The notes under the pieces are model-generated. The model saw nothing but the letters and a program-made list of their open reading frames with translations. It was not told where the DNA came from and did no database searches. A program made the position numbers and the translations under genes. DNA of 51,990 nucleotides from Streptomyces cupreus (lineage in GTDB: Bacteria > Actinomycetota > Actinomycetes > Streptomycetales > Streptomycetaceae), in assembly GCF_014257025.1 (NCBI RefSeq), contig NZ_JACMSF010000058.1:1-51990 (forward strand). Reading direction: 5' to 3'. Of this stretch, positions 42,403 through 50,224 are shown in pieces. Positions within the stretch are counted from its first letter, which is position 1. Each line of letters starts with the position of its first letter.

Positions 42403-42737
42403 GCCGCGGCGGCGGCCACCAGCTCGGGAAAGCGCTGCTCCCAGCATGTGCGTACCGGCTTGCCCAGGGCGATCCGCAGTCGCGGCCAGTGCCTCACGAG
42501 CAGGTCGGCATTGAGGTAGCCGATCAAGTCGTCGTGCAGGCCGTTCGTAAGCACGATGCGGTACAGGCCCAACAGCAGCTTCTCGTCGCTCACCTCGAAG
42601 CGCCTGAGCCCCGACCACGCCAGATGCAGCGGCAACTCCACCACCCCGGTCGCGGGGCCGGACAGCTCCTCAAGATGCGCGGGCAGACGCTCGGCCACAT
42701 GAGCCCAACGGGAAGCGGCGGCATGGTCCACGGTCAC
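42399..42737 (-). CDS. Small partner protein of the AbiEii-like toxin
   Basis: The product from GTG 42737 has 112 residues (ATG 42770 would add 11). It is mostly helical and rich in Leu, Ala and Arg (SRWAHVAERLPAHLEELSGP, DEKLLLGLYRIVLTNGLHDD). It lacks the typical AbiEi winged helix, so it is not a classical AbiEi antitoxin. The four-base stop/start overlap with the nucleotidyltransferase implies a functional pair; the antitoxin role is inference. Confidence 0.6.
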   Translation of the reverse strand: MTVDHAAASRWAHVAERLPAHLEELSGPATGVVELPLHLAWSGLRRFEVSDEKLLLGLYRIVLTNGLHDDLIGYLNADLLVRHWPRLRIALGKPVRTCWEQRFPELVAAAAA

Positions 42738-42913
42738 CGTTTCAGTATGGCCCCTGGTGACGGGACGCATCGCCCGTTGGCGGAAGCACGCCGGCCGTCA
42801 GCGTTTCCGGCCAGCGCCTGCCGCCGCGCGGAGCCGCGCAGCGGCGGAGTGCTCTGCGTTGTCAGTGGCGTGCACTACGTTGACGGCGCCAGCCACCGAA
42901 GGGAGGTGCTCTG
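42738..42913. other. Left-end region of the TnpB element
   Basis: About 175 bases between the AbiE pair and TnpB. The right part, GTTGACGGCGCCAGCCACCG followed by a GGGAGGT site before ATG 42914, resembles the left end seen upstream of stand-alone IS200/IS605-type tnpB genes. An imperfect hairpin-forming GC-rich stretch (GCCTGCCGCCGCGCGGAGCC) lies at about 42818-42837. Exact element boundary not resolved. Confidence 0.35.
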
Positions 42914-44638
42914 ATGCTGTCCGGTCGCCGCTACCTGCTCAACCTCTCGCCCGAACAAGAGGACATGTGCCAGGAGTTCGGCAACATCTGCCGGTCGGTA
43001 TGGAACACAGCCCTGGAGCAGCGCCGGGAGTACCGGCGACGCGGCGCGTGGATGAACTACGCGCCGCAGTGCGCCGAGCTGGCCGACGCCAAGCGTGAGC
43101 ACCCATGGTTGAAGGCGGCACCGTCGCACGCATTGCAGCAGACGCTCAAGGATCTGGACCGGGCCTGCCGGGATCACGGCACGTTCAAGGTGCGGTGGCG
43201 GTCGAAGGCACGTTGGTCGCCGTCGTTCCGGTTCCCCGACGCCAGGCAGATCAGCGTGGAGCGGCTGGGACGCAAGTGGGGCCGGGTCAAGCTGCCGAAG
43301 CTGGGCTGGGTCCGCTTCCGCTGGTCCCGGTCCCCCGGTGGCGAGATCCGTTCCGCGACCGTGTCCCGCAAGGGCGGCCGGTGGTTTGTGGCGTTCCTCG
43401 TGGACGACCAAGCCGCCACTCCGGAGCAGCACGCAATGCCTGGTACCGCCGTGGGTATCGACCGGGGGGTTAAGACCGCCGTCGTCACCTCGGACGGCCA
43501 CTTCCACGACCAGCCGTTCGTCACGACCGGCGAGATCGCCCGATACCGGCGTCTGCAACAGAGCCTCGCCCGGTCGAAGCGCGGTAGTGCGAACCGGCAC
43601 AAGACGATCACGGCCATGGGTCGGATTATGTCCCGGGTGTCGGACCGGCGTGGGGACTTCTGTGCGCAGACCGCCGCCCGGATCGTCGTGAAGAACGCCC
43701 TCGTGGTCCTCGAAGACCTCCGGATTAAGAACATGTCCGCCAGCGCGTCCGGCACTGCGGCCGAGCCCGGCCGGAGCGTCCGTCAGAAGGCCGGGCTCAA
43801 CCGGGCCATCCTGGACAAGGGGTGGCATCGCCTCGAACGCGCCCTTGCCAACGCCTCCCGGTACACGGGCACGCGCGTGGTGAAGGTCAATCCCGCGTAC
43901 ACGTCGCAGCGGTGCTCCGCCTGTGGCTTCGTCACCGAAGGAAACCGCGAGAGCCAAGCGGTCTTCCGGTGCAAATCCCCAGGTTGCGGACACTATGACC
44001 ATGCCGACGTGAATGCCGCGAAGAACATCAAGGCCGCAGGACGTGCGGTCTCAGCCTGTGGAGACCTCGGCATCAGCCGGTCCGTAAAGCAGGAACCCGT
44101 AAGCCGGGGCGACCGGCCGAACCCCCTCATAGGGGAATCCCCGGGGATCAGACCGGGGAGGAAGTCAACATGGACGATTGGGGGTCGTCGTAGTGCGCGA
44201 CACGCGGCTGGTGCAGACGGCAGTGATCGGGGACGAGCACTCGGATGTGCCGGTCGTCCTGCCGACCGAGGCCATCGAGCTGGATGGGTTCCGCCACGTG
44301 CACGCCCACGACACGTTCTGGTGCGGGCTTCTGCTCGGCGGCTGCGGTGCCCAGCTCGCGCACAAGCTGTATGTCGACCGGCAGTGCCATTTTCAGCACT
44401 TTCCGCAGGTCAACGGCGCCCCGCACGCGTGCCGGAGGCCGAAGGTCGGCGAGTCCAGCGCCGACCATCTGTATGTGAAGGCGGCCATGTCGCGGTCGCT
44501 GCTCGACCATGGTCTGGTCGGCCGGTTCGCCTTCCCGCCGCCGATCGGGTCGCTGCTGGACCTGGACCTGGACCTCGACGGCGGCGTCGCATTGCGTGTC
44601 CACATGGACGGCACGGTGCCGCCCGACTGGGAGGATGA
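42914..44638 (+). CDS. tnpB: TnpB-type RNA-guided nuclease (IS200/IS605 or IS607 OrfB), reading through its right end
   Basis: The N-terminal ~400 residues are a complete TnpB: an HTH/OrfB start (LLNLSPEQEDMCQEFGNICR), RuvC Asp in GIDRGVKTAVV (about residue 181), Glu in LVVLEDLRIKNMS (about 265), zinc finger CSACGF...CKSPGCGHYDH and Asp in HADVNAAKNIKAAG (about 365). All three catalytic acids are present. No TnpA is adjacent. After GESPGIRPGRKST (near 44170) the frame continues about 155 codons out of frame through the next gene, an abnormal tail made of shadow sequence; the family normally ends near the element's right end. Confidence 0.9.
   Translation: MLSGRRYLLNLSPEQEDMCQEFGNICRSVWNTALEQRREYRRRGAWMNYAPQCAELADAKREHPWLKAAPSHALQQTLKDLDRACRDHGTFKVRWRSKARWSPSFRFPDARQISVERLGRKWGRVKLPKLGWVRFRWSRSPGGEIRSATVSRKGGRWFVAFLVDDQAATPEQHAMPGTAVGIDRGVKTAVVTSDGHFHDQPFVTTGEIARYRRLQQSLARSKRGSANRHKTITAMGRIMSRVSDRRGDFCAQTAARIVVKNALVVLEDLRIKNMSASASGTAAEPGRSVRQKAGLNRAILDKGWHRLERALANASRYTGTRVVKVNPAYTSQRCSACGFVTEGNRESQAVFRCKSPGCGHYDHADVNAAKNIKAAGRAVSACGDLGISRSVKQEPVSRGDRPNPLIGESPGIRPGRKSTWTIGGRRSARHAAGADGSDRGRALGCAGRPADRGHRAGWVPPRARPRHVLVRASARRLRCPARAQAVCRPAVPFSALSAGQRRPARVPEAEGRRVQRRPSVCEGGHVAVAARPWSGRPVRLPAADRVAAGPGPGPRRRRRIACPHGRHGAARLGG
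44130..44172 (+). ncRNA. Candidate omega-RNA 3' scaffold / right end of the TnpB element
   Basis: The end of the tnpB domain contains GGGGAATCCCCGGGGATCAG then ACCGGGGAGGAAGTCAAC, closely resembling the conserved right ends of Streptomyces tnpB elements (a CCCCG...CGGGG hairpin followed by GGA-GTCAAC). In TnpB systems the omega-RNA scaffold ends here and the next ~16-20 bases of flanking DNA act as the guide. The guide would therefore begin at about 44170, in the leader of the CoiA-like gene. Confidence 0.55.
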
Positions 44639-46007
44639 CCGGATCCCCGTCCTGGGCCCCGGCGTGGTGCCGGAGCCGGGGGTGTTCTCCCGGTGCCCGT
44701 ACGTGTACCGGGTGCGGTGCGAGAGCAGCCGAGCCAGCCGCCAGGTGTGGATCGGCACGCAGAGCCTGGCCCACCCCACCGAATGGGTTCCCCTCGCCGA
44801 CTGCTCCTGGACCGACGACGGCCTGATCACCCCGGCCGCCAACGAGATCCTCCGAGACCGGCCCTCCGCCACCGCCCCACCTACCGACGGGCACCGCGCG
44901 GGAGCGCTCCCGGAAAACGTCACCCGTTTCATCCGAGGCCTGGAGGCAGCCCAGCGCACCGGGACCGTGGAACACGTACGACGGTTGTGCGACGGCAGCG
45001 GCCCCTTCCTCGAAACCCTGGCCCCCGCCATCCGCGCCGACGCCGAGCAGGCCCTGGCCGAGGCCCGGACCTGGCTGGCCGGCCATGAGGACTACCAGCA
45101 GCGCGTCTTCGCCGACCTCGCCCAGGCCGTCTCCGAGAAGCGGGCCTGGGACGTCCGCTCCCAGCTCCAGACCGCCGCGGCGCTCACCCGGCGCGGCGCC
45201 AGCCCCGCCGAGCAGCGCGTCCTGACCGCGGCCCGCAACTTCCTCCGCTACCAGGACCATCTCCCCGAGCCCGGCTCGGCCCGGCCTGTACTCCACCCTC
45301 TCCTGGCGCCGCGCCCCAAGCGACGCCGCACACCGAAGGCCGTACCCAGGCCACAGCAGGCGCCGGCGGAGAAGAAGGAGAAGGGGAAGAAGGAACCGAA
45401 CACCGCCCGGACGGAACGACGCGAACGCAGTGCAGCCGTACGCCAGGCCCGGGCCACCCTGAACCGCCTCCAAAAGGGTTCCCCTCTCCCCGCCGATGAG
45501 CAGCGCAAGCTGACCGACGAACTCGCCACCGCGGTGCAAACCGCCGGCGACTGGCTGTCCACCGGCGAGCGGCAGCAGGCCAGGTCCTGGATCAAGAAGA
45601 CCTCCCAGGCGAAGAAGCAGTCCCAGGCCCGTGACCGCCAGGGGCGCCGCGAGCTCCCGCCGCACGTCCTGGAATCCGCCGCCGCCGCAGTGCGCGGGGC
45701 GCTCAAGAAGACCGCCCGCGAGCAGACCACCACCACCTGGTCCCGGCTCAAGCAGCAGCTCGGCTCCGCGCTCCCCCACATGACGCTCGCCGACCGCGTC
45801 GAGGTCCTCACCCTCGTCGACCAGGCCACGCCCGCCGACCAGGCACTCCTGTCATCCCTCGTCGCCGCCGGAGACCCGGACATGATGACGTCCTACCGCA
45901 AGGTCGCCGCCGCCCTGGGGCTGGACGTTCCCGCGGACGACAACGACCTGCGCGACATTCTCGAAGCAGACGTACAACAGGTGCACCAGCACTGGCGCCG
46001 CCAATAG
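44193..46007 (+). CDS. CoiA-like nuclease-domain protein (intact paralogue)
   Basis: From GTG 44193 (after GGGGG at 44180-44184) or TTG 44178, a ~604-residue protein begins VRDTRLVQTAVIGDEHSD. Residues about 25-110 form a CoiA-like zinc/nuclease domain: FWCGLLLGGCGAQLAHKLYV, CHFQHFPQ, HACRRPK and SADHLYVKAA. A beta-rich module, long Ala/Arg/Glu coiled coils and a C-terminal domain (AVRGALKKTAREQTTTTWSR; LRDILEADVQQVHQHWRRQ) follow. CoiA proteins act in DNA uptake or processing. The coding part of this copy is unbroken, unlike that at 27733-29744. TnpB sits directly upstream. Confidence 0.75.
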   Translation: MRDTRLVQTAVIGDEHSDVPVVLPTEAIELDGFRHVHAHDTFWCGLLLGGCGAQLAHKLYVDRQCHFQHFPQVNGAPHACRRPKVGESSADHLYVKAAMSRSLLDHGLVGRFAFPPPIGSLLDLDLDLDGGVALRVHMDGTVPPDWEDDRIPVLGPGVVPEPGVFSRCPYVYRVRCESSRASRQVWIGTQSLAHPTEWVPLADCSWTDDGLITPAANEILRDRPSATAPPTDGHRAGALPENVTRFIRGLEAAQRTGTVEHVRRLCDGSGPFLETLAPAIRADAEQALAEARTWLAGHEDYQQRVFADLAQAVSEKRAWDVRSQLQTAAALTRRGASPAEQRVLTAARNFLRYQDHLPEPGSARPVLHPLLAPRPKRRRTPKAVPRPQQAPAEKKEKGKKEPNTARTERRERSAAVRQARATLNRLQKGSPLPADEQRKLTDELATAVQTAGDWLSTGERQQARSWIKKTSQAKKQSQARDRQGRRELPPHVLESAAAAVRGALKKTAREQTTTTWSRLKQQLGSALPHMTLADRVEVLTLVDQATPADQALLSSLVAAGDPDMMTSYRKVAAALGLDVPADDNDLRDILEADVQQVHQHWRRQ

Positions 46008-46269
46008 CCCACCCACACAAGGCAATTGCGGCATTCCGAGACCTGCATGAGGCCCACCGATCCGCCTGCGTGACTCACCCGCGGATCAGGGAACAGCACA
46101 CACGTGGGCGCCATCACACCAGGTCAGATCCCTGAGGAGTGGCCAACGCGCGGACCGTTCCAGCAGGATCGAGGAGATGTTCGACAAGTCCGCCGTCGCC
46201 GCCGGGAGGCTGCTCTCCCCGCACCTTGCCCGATCACTACGCCGGACCCAACCTCTTCCCTGGCTGACG
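46008..46269. other. Gap after the CoiA-like gene
   Basis: No supported gene. The sequence has protein-like stretches in shifting frames (for example MFDKSAVAAGRLLS from 46177) that may be the eroded 5' end of the following pseudogene. Confidence 0.35.
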
Positions 46270-46679
46270 CCTGCCTCCCCGCCGCGTCGACCGTGTACGC
46301 GCGACCCTCGCCGCCGCAGGAGTCGATTTCGAGAAGCTCGGCGCCGCCCCGGAACCTGTCTGGTTCGCTGCGCTGCGCAACGGGCAGCACATCCCGCTCG
46401 GCCCGACGGAACTCCAGGAGACGTCGAACCACCTCGCAGGGATCGCGCCGGAGGCGGTGCTCACCGAGGAGGCCTGCACGCGGCTGCTCGGGCACATCGA
46501 GGTCCTCAGCACACTGCGAGAGCTGCAGGACGAAGGGCTGGACCTGCGCTTCTGCCACGGCGCGCTCCCCGAAGATGCAGCCTACGTACGCACCTGTGGA
46601 CGGCTACGTCCGCGATCAGATCGCGGCCGCGGCCGAAGGCGATGACGACGCGGCTGCGAATCCCGGACACGCGGCCTGA
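46270..46679 (+). pseudogene. Broken hypothetical gene with a frameshift
   Basis: One frame reads VDRVRATLAAAGVDFEKLGA, FAALRNGQHIPLGPTELQET, SNHLAGIAPEAVLTEEACTR and LPEDAAYV; near 46590 it shifts to VDGYVRDQIAAAAEGDDDAA to TGA at 46679. No start codon precedes the conserved part in frame, so the gene is damaged at the 5' end too. It is a soluble helical protein of unknown family, following the CoiA-like gene. Confidence 0.55.
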
Positions 46680-46954
46680 CGTCCCAGTTGACCGGCCAAC
46701 GAATCGCCATCGTGCGACTCCGAAGCCGGGCAGCAGTTACTCCTACATGTGCTGGATTGCGCTGACGAGGCGGATGCGCCCGCACGACGGACAGGCCAGC
46801 TCACCTGCCCGCAGTTGGCGTTCCACGCGTACGACATCGGTGTCGACAATGAGGCCTCCCTACCTCCACCTCGTGCACACCGTGTCGTTGTGCACGAAGC
46901 AGGACCAGACTGCCCACCAAGATCGACACTCATGTCCACCGCGAGTGTCGCCGA
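46680..46954. other. Debris, no gene seen
   Basis: About 275 bases of short overlapping frames with no recognised product, between two gene remnants. Confidence 0.35.
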
Positions 46955-47169
46955 CCCCCGCCTTCGTACTCATACAGAGAGTCGTCCAACAGTTCAGCGA
47001 AGGCGCCGGACCTGACCCTCACCCTCTCTTCGCCGGCCTGCCGCCGATCCCCGCCGACATTCTGTTCCGGAAGATCGCGAACTCGTCCGCGCTGGCCTAC
47101 CGGATTGACCGAAGACCAGATGGTCGAGATCCTCCGCACGGCACCGCAGGATTACGCAGCGATGCGGTA
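46955..47169 (+). pseudogene. 3' remnant of an unknown gene
   Basis: The plus strand reads RVVQQFSEGAGPDPHPLFAG, PPIPADILFRKIANSSALAY in one frame and, after a shift near 47105, LTEDQMVEILRTAPQDYAAM to TAA at 47169. It looks like the C-terminal ~70 residues of a natural protein whose start is lost. Family not recognised. Confidence 0.5.
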
Positions 47170-47217
47170 AGGGCCCCCGAAACGCCGACGGCCCCGCCCT
47201 GGAGTTCGCCTGATGGG

Positions 47218-47258
47218 TGGGGCTAGTCCCAATTGCCGACGGCATTGGGGCTAGCCCA
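47218..47258. terminator. Imperfect hairpin
   Basis: TGGGGCTAGTCCCAATTGCC (47218-47237) pairs with GGCATTGGGGCTAGCCCA (47241-47258), with one wobble and two single-base bulges, around a GAC loop. It lies downstream of plus-strand debris and 84 bases beyond the stop of the minus-strand coiled-coil gene, for which it may serve as a terminator. Confidence 0.5.
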
Positions 47259-47341
47259 TAGCTCGCGGGTGGCGCGGCCAGGCGTTGAGCATGGCCGGGC
47301 CGGGTGCCCCGCATCGGGCAGTCAATGGATCGGCCTTGGCA

Positions 47342-48094
47342 TCAACTCGGGATGGACAGCCCGGTGCACACCCGCTGCCGGCTGAAGACCTGCTCGGCTA
47401 CAAGGTAAGCGGGGGCGATCACGAACTGGCCGGGCAGCGTGCTGTCGCAGGACGGCCACGCTTCCTGCCACTCCTCGTCGAGGGGTTCGCCAGGCACGAT
47501 CTCGAAATCCCAATGTGCTGGCAGCCCCGTCTGAGCCGAACGCTCCCGGAGATCGAGGGCACTGCTGCTCAACCGACTGGCTTGCGACGCCAACGGGTCG
47601 AGGCGGGATTTGCACACTGCGGCCAGGACCGCCTTGCCGTCCGGCTTGTCGGAGCCGAAGAGGACGGAGCAGATCTGCCCCATGAGCCACAGCAGTCGGG
47701 GAACCGCACCGGGAGAAGCCGCGGCCACTGAATGGGCAGCCGCTCGGGCCAGCGCCTGGACCTTCTGCTCAACGAGGACGTCGTACTCGCGGGCAATGAC
47801 GTGATGAACGCTGTGTGCGTTTGATGGCAGGTCACTGCGGGCCTCCGCTTGCGCGGCCATCAGAGTGTCAAGCCGTCGTTCCACAGACTGCAGGCGGCCT
47901 TCCAACTGGGCATAGGCCTGCTGCAGCCCGCGGTGCTCGCGCTCGAGGGCGGTCAGTCGGCGAGCACCCTCGATGAGTTCCACGTCCAGGCGCCGGGGGC
48001 TGCTGCCTGGGGGATCCCCCGCTCCGCTGCCTTCCGGGTGGCTGAAGGTTTCGCGGGGCTGTGCCGGTGGGAAAACGCTTCGGATCAAGTCCAT
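47342..48094 (-). CDS. Coiled-coil partner protein of the Hsp70 operon
   Basis: The 250-residue protein (MDLIRSVFPPAQPRETFSHP...) has a disordered N-terminus, a strong coiled coil (residues about 38-88, RRLTALEREHRGLQQAYAQL, LQSVERRLDTLMAAQAEA), a helical middle (PRLLWLMGQICSVLFG) and a C-terminal domain with HWDFEIVPGEPLDEEWQEAW. It begins 13 bases after the Hsp70 stop, so the two are co-transcribed. Coiled coil plus globular domain recalls GrpE in layout only; no sequence relation is claimed. It may be a co-factor or targeting subunit. Confidence 0.65.
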   Translation of the reverse strand: MDLIRSVFPPAQPRETFSHPEGSGAGDPPGSSPRRLDVELIEGARRLTALEREHRGLQQAYAQLEGRLQSVERRLDTLMAAQAEARSDLPSNAHSVHHVIAREYDVLVEQKVQALARAAAHSVAAASPGAVPRLLWLMGQICSVLFGSDKPDGKAVLAAVCKSRLDPLASQASRLSSSALDLRERSAQTGLPAHWDFEIVPGEPLDEEWQEAWPSCDSTLPGQFVIAPAYLVAEQVFSRQRVCTGLSIPS

Positions 48095-48107
48095 GGTGGT
48101 CCTCGGC

Positions 48108-50000
48108 TTAGTAGTTGGTTAGGAATCGGAGTGAGGTGGCAGCTTCCTCACCGCTTTCCCGCACGACCGCACGGGCCTTGATCTCGGTTTCCCCGAAACG
48201 CATATACAAGTTGACGGCGCGATCATTTAGGGCGTAGGCCATGACCTTCTTCAAGTCAATCGTGATCTTGCCGAGGTACTCGCACCCTGGATCGGTGACG
48301 TAGCGAGGATCCGGCTCCGTGGACGAAAACAGACTGAAGATCAGCTTGCGGGTCGTGCCCTCAAGAGGAACGTACGAGAGGTGCGCTTCATCATCCGTGT
48401 TGACCAGGTCGCCCCGGGAGACGAGCTTGGAGAACCGCCCCCTGCAGTAGTCCTCACCCGTGCTCAGAGTGAAGCGGTATTCCTCCGGGTCCACGCCGTC
48501 CTCGAACTCGGCGCAGAAGCAGGTGCCATAGGTCAGCCTGCTCCGACGTGCACGCGTGTGCGGTTCGTAGGCGTAATGTGCGGCACCGTACAGGACGGCG
48601 GCGCCCGGGTCCGGCGGCACGAGCACGTCGGCACGGCCCGTGAGGTGCTCCTTGACTGCGTGCTGGAGCATGGGGGACGCGCCGAAACCGCCGACTAGGA
48701 GGACGACCGGGTCACGGCTTCCAGCGGTCGCCGCATTCTCCACTTCCTTGAGCTGCTCGTCGATGAGGTCAAGAATGTCTGGCAGGACATTGTCGAACAG
48801 GCGACGGGCCTCGTCCGCAGTCACGACGATGGCGTCCGTGACACCGTTCTGCTTGCGGGCGAGACGCTTTCGTACCGTGGCCCCAATCCGCCGGTCGATT
48901 GCCGTCGGCAACGTGAGGTAGATGGGGTCGGTCTCCTCGGGCCCGAAGTGGAGCTTGGCCCGCTCGAAGGCCTCAGTGAGGTCCAGCAGCGCCTCGGGGT
49001 GATCAGCGGCCAGGTCTTGCAAGATCTCCAGCTTGCCAAAACGGTCCAGGAGATGCTCATCGCGGAACGCTCGGTTGATCTCTTCCGCCCCGTGGGGACC
49101 ACCCATGGGCAGGCCGATCTCGACCATCCGGCCTTCAGCGTCGGTCTCGTAAGCCGTGAGGTCGACGGTACCGCCGCCGCAGTCCACCACAACAAACCGG
49201 CTGCCGGGCTCCATCAGGCTGGCGCCGTCCGAGGCTCCGCCAGCGATTTTGACACCACTGACCAGGGCGTAGTGAGCTGCTGCTTCCGGCTCCAGAGCGA
49301 GGATGAGCCGGCCGTCCTCCATGGGGAAGCCTGCTTTCCCCGCGATGTCCCGCATCACCTGCTTCTGCTCGTCGGTCCAGATCGCGGGCACGGTCAGACA
49401 CCAGCGGATGTCGTCCTTGTCGTATCCGCTGGCGGTGACCTGCGCGAGGGCCGTCTCGTAAAGCCTCCGCAAGTACGCCGCGATGAGCGACTCGGCGTTC
49501 TGGCGGCGTGAGCCAGACAGCACAACGAGGTCACTTGTCCCCTCTTCCTCCGTCCCTTCCTCCTCGCCGGTGTTTCCTGCGACGCTCTCCGGCGTCGCCG
49601 CATCCTCTTCCTCTTCCTGGTTGTCGTCTGCGTCCTCGTCGTCGCCCCAGCCGGGCTTTTCAATCACCGACCGTTCTCCGCCCAGGCCGGCACGCTCCGC
49701 CACGGCCTGCTCCATGAGCCCCATCTTGAAAGCGTTGAAGTAGCGAGGCTCATCAGCCCCGTGCGTCTTGATCAGAGCTCGTCTTCGCGCGTCGTAGCCC
49801 CACGCCAGGACTTCGCCCTGCGCGTCGACCAAGAGCGCGGACAGATTCTTCACGGTGGCGACGGGTTGCCCCGCCCACGTGTTGAAGAAATTGATACGCC
49901 GCTGGGCCGGGTCGTCGTTCATGCCCCCATAGGTGCACCACGCAATACCGGACCCATGTGTTCCGAAGTCAATGCCGACCACGACCTTGGGCACTGCCAT
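48108..50000 (-). CDS. Hsp70-family ATPase, HSPA12-like
   Basis: The 630-residue protein starts MAVPKVVVGIDFGTHGSGIA (phosphate-1 loop), with VVDCGGGTVDLTAYE (phosphate-2, near residue 275) and VVLLVGGFGASPMLQHAVKE (adenosine motif, near 430). An acidic insertion near residues 118-150 (DDEDADDNQEEEEDAATPES) separates the early segments. The C-terminal ~140 residues are beta-rich and unlike the DnaK substrate domain, as in HSPA12-type proteins. ATG 50000 has GGAGG close upstream. Neither DnaJ nor GrpE genes are adjacent; a coiled-coil protein is its only operon partner. Confidence 0.88.
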   Translation of the reverse strand: MAVPKVVVGIDFGTHGSGIAWCTYGGMNDDPAQRRINFFNTWAGQPVATVKNLSALLVDAQGEVLAWGYDARRRALIKTHGADEPRYFNAFKMGLMEQAVAERAGLGGERSVIEKPGWGDDEDADDNQEEEEDAATPESVAGNTGEEEGTEEEGTSDLVVLSGSRRQNAESLIAAYLRRLYETALAQVTASGYDKDDIRWCLTVPAIWTDEQKQVMRDIAGKAGFPMEDGRLILALEPEAAAHYALVSGVKIAGGASDGASLMEPGSRFVVVDCGGGTVDLTAYETDAEGRMVEIGLPMGGPHGAEEINRAFRDEHLLDRFGKLEILQDLAADHPEALLDLTEAFERAKLHFGPEETDPIYLTLPTAIDRRIGATVRKRLARKQNGVTDAIVVTADEARRLFDNVLPDILDLIDEQLKEVENAATAGSRDPVVLLVGGFGASPMLQHAVKEHLTGRADVLVPPDPGAAVLYGAAHYAYEPHTRARRSRLTYGTCFCAEFEDGVDPEEYRFTLSTGEDYCRGRFSKLVSRGDLVNTDDEAHLSYVPLEGTTRKLIFSLFSSTEPDPRYVTDPGCEYLGKITIDLKKVMAYALNDRAVNLYMRFGETEIKARAVVRESGEEAATSLRFLTNY

Positions 50001-50017
50001 GAGGCCTCCGTTTCACA

Positions 50018-50045
50018 TGCCCAGGGGGCAGACGCCCCCTGGGCA
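50018..50045 (-). promoter_or_regulatory. Stable hairpin in the Hsp70 leader
   Basis: TGCCCAGGGGGC (50018-50029) pairs perfectly with its complement (50034-50045) around AGAC. It lies 18-45 bases upstream of the Hsp70 start codon, next to the ribosome binding site. It is neither a CIRCE nor a HAIR element by sequence. It could be an operator or an RNA element, or terminate rightward antisense transcription. Confidence 0.55.
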
Positions 50046-50190
50046 GCAGATGAGCGACACCGGTGCGCCGCTGGACGAAGCTTCACGGGCATTTCCTGAT
50101 TCGGGCAAGCTGCCATCCTCGTCAGCCCTTTTCTGTAACCCGTGGAGCCCATTCTCCCGACTATTCACACTTGACTATCAACACAATTCA

Positions 50191-50224
50191 ATGTGCAGAA
50201 CTGGACATGTATATTTCTGCACAT
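50191..50224. promoter_or_regulatory. Palindrome around the promoter of the small HTH gene
   Basis: ATGTGCAGAA (50191-50200) and its exact complement TTCTGCACAT (50215-50224) are separated by 14 bases. TATATT at 50210-50215 is a good -10 box, placing the transcription start close to the ATG at 50223, so the mRNA is probably leaderless. The palindrome brackets the core promoter, as expected for autorepression by the encoded HTH protein. Confidence 0.65.

Noticed and set aside
44148..45779. 543-codon minus-strand frame opposite the CoiA-like gene
   Set aside because: Gly/Leu/Val-rich shadow frame; the plus strand encodes the recognised protein.
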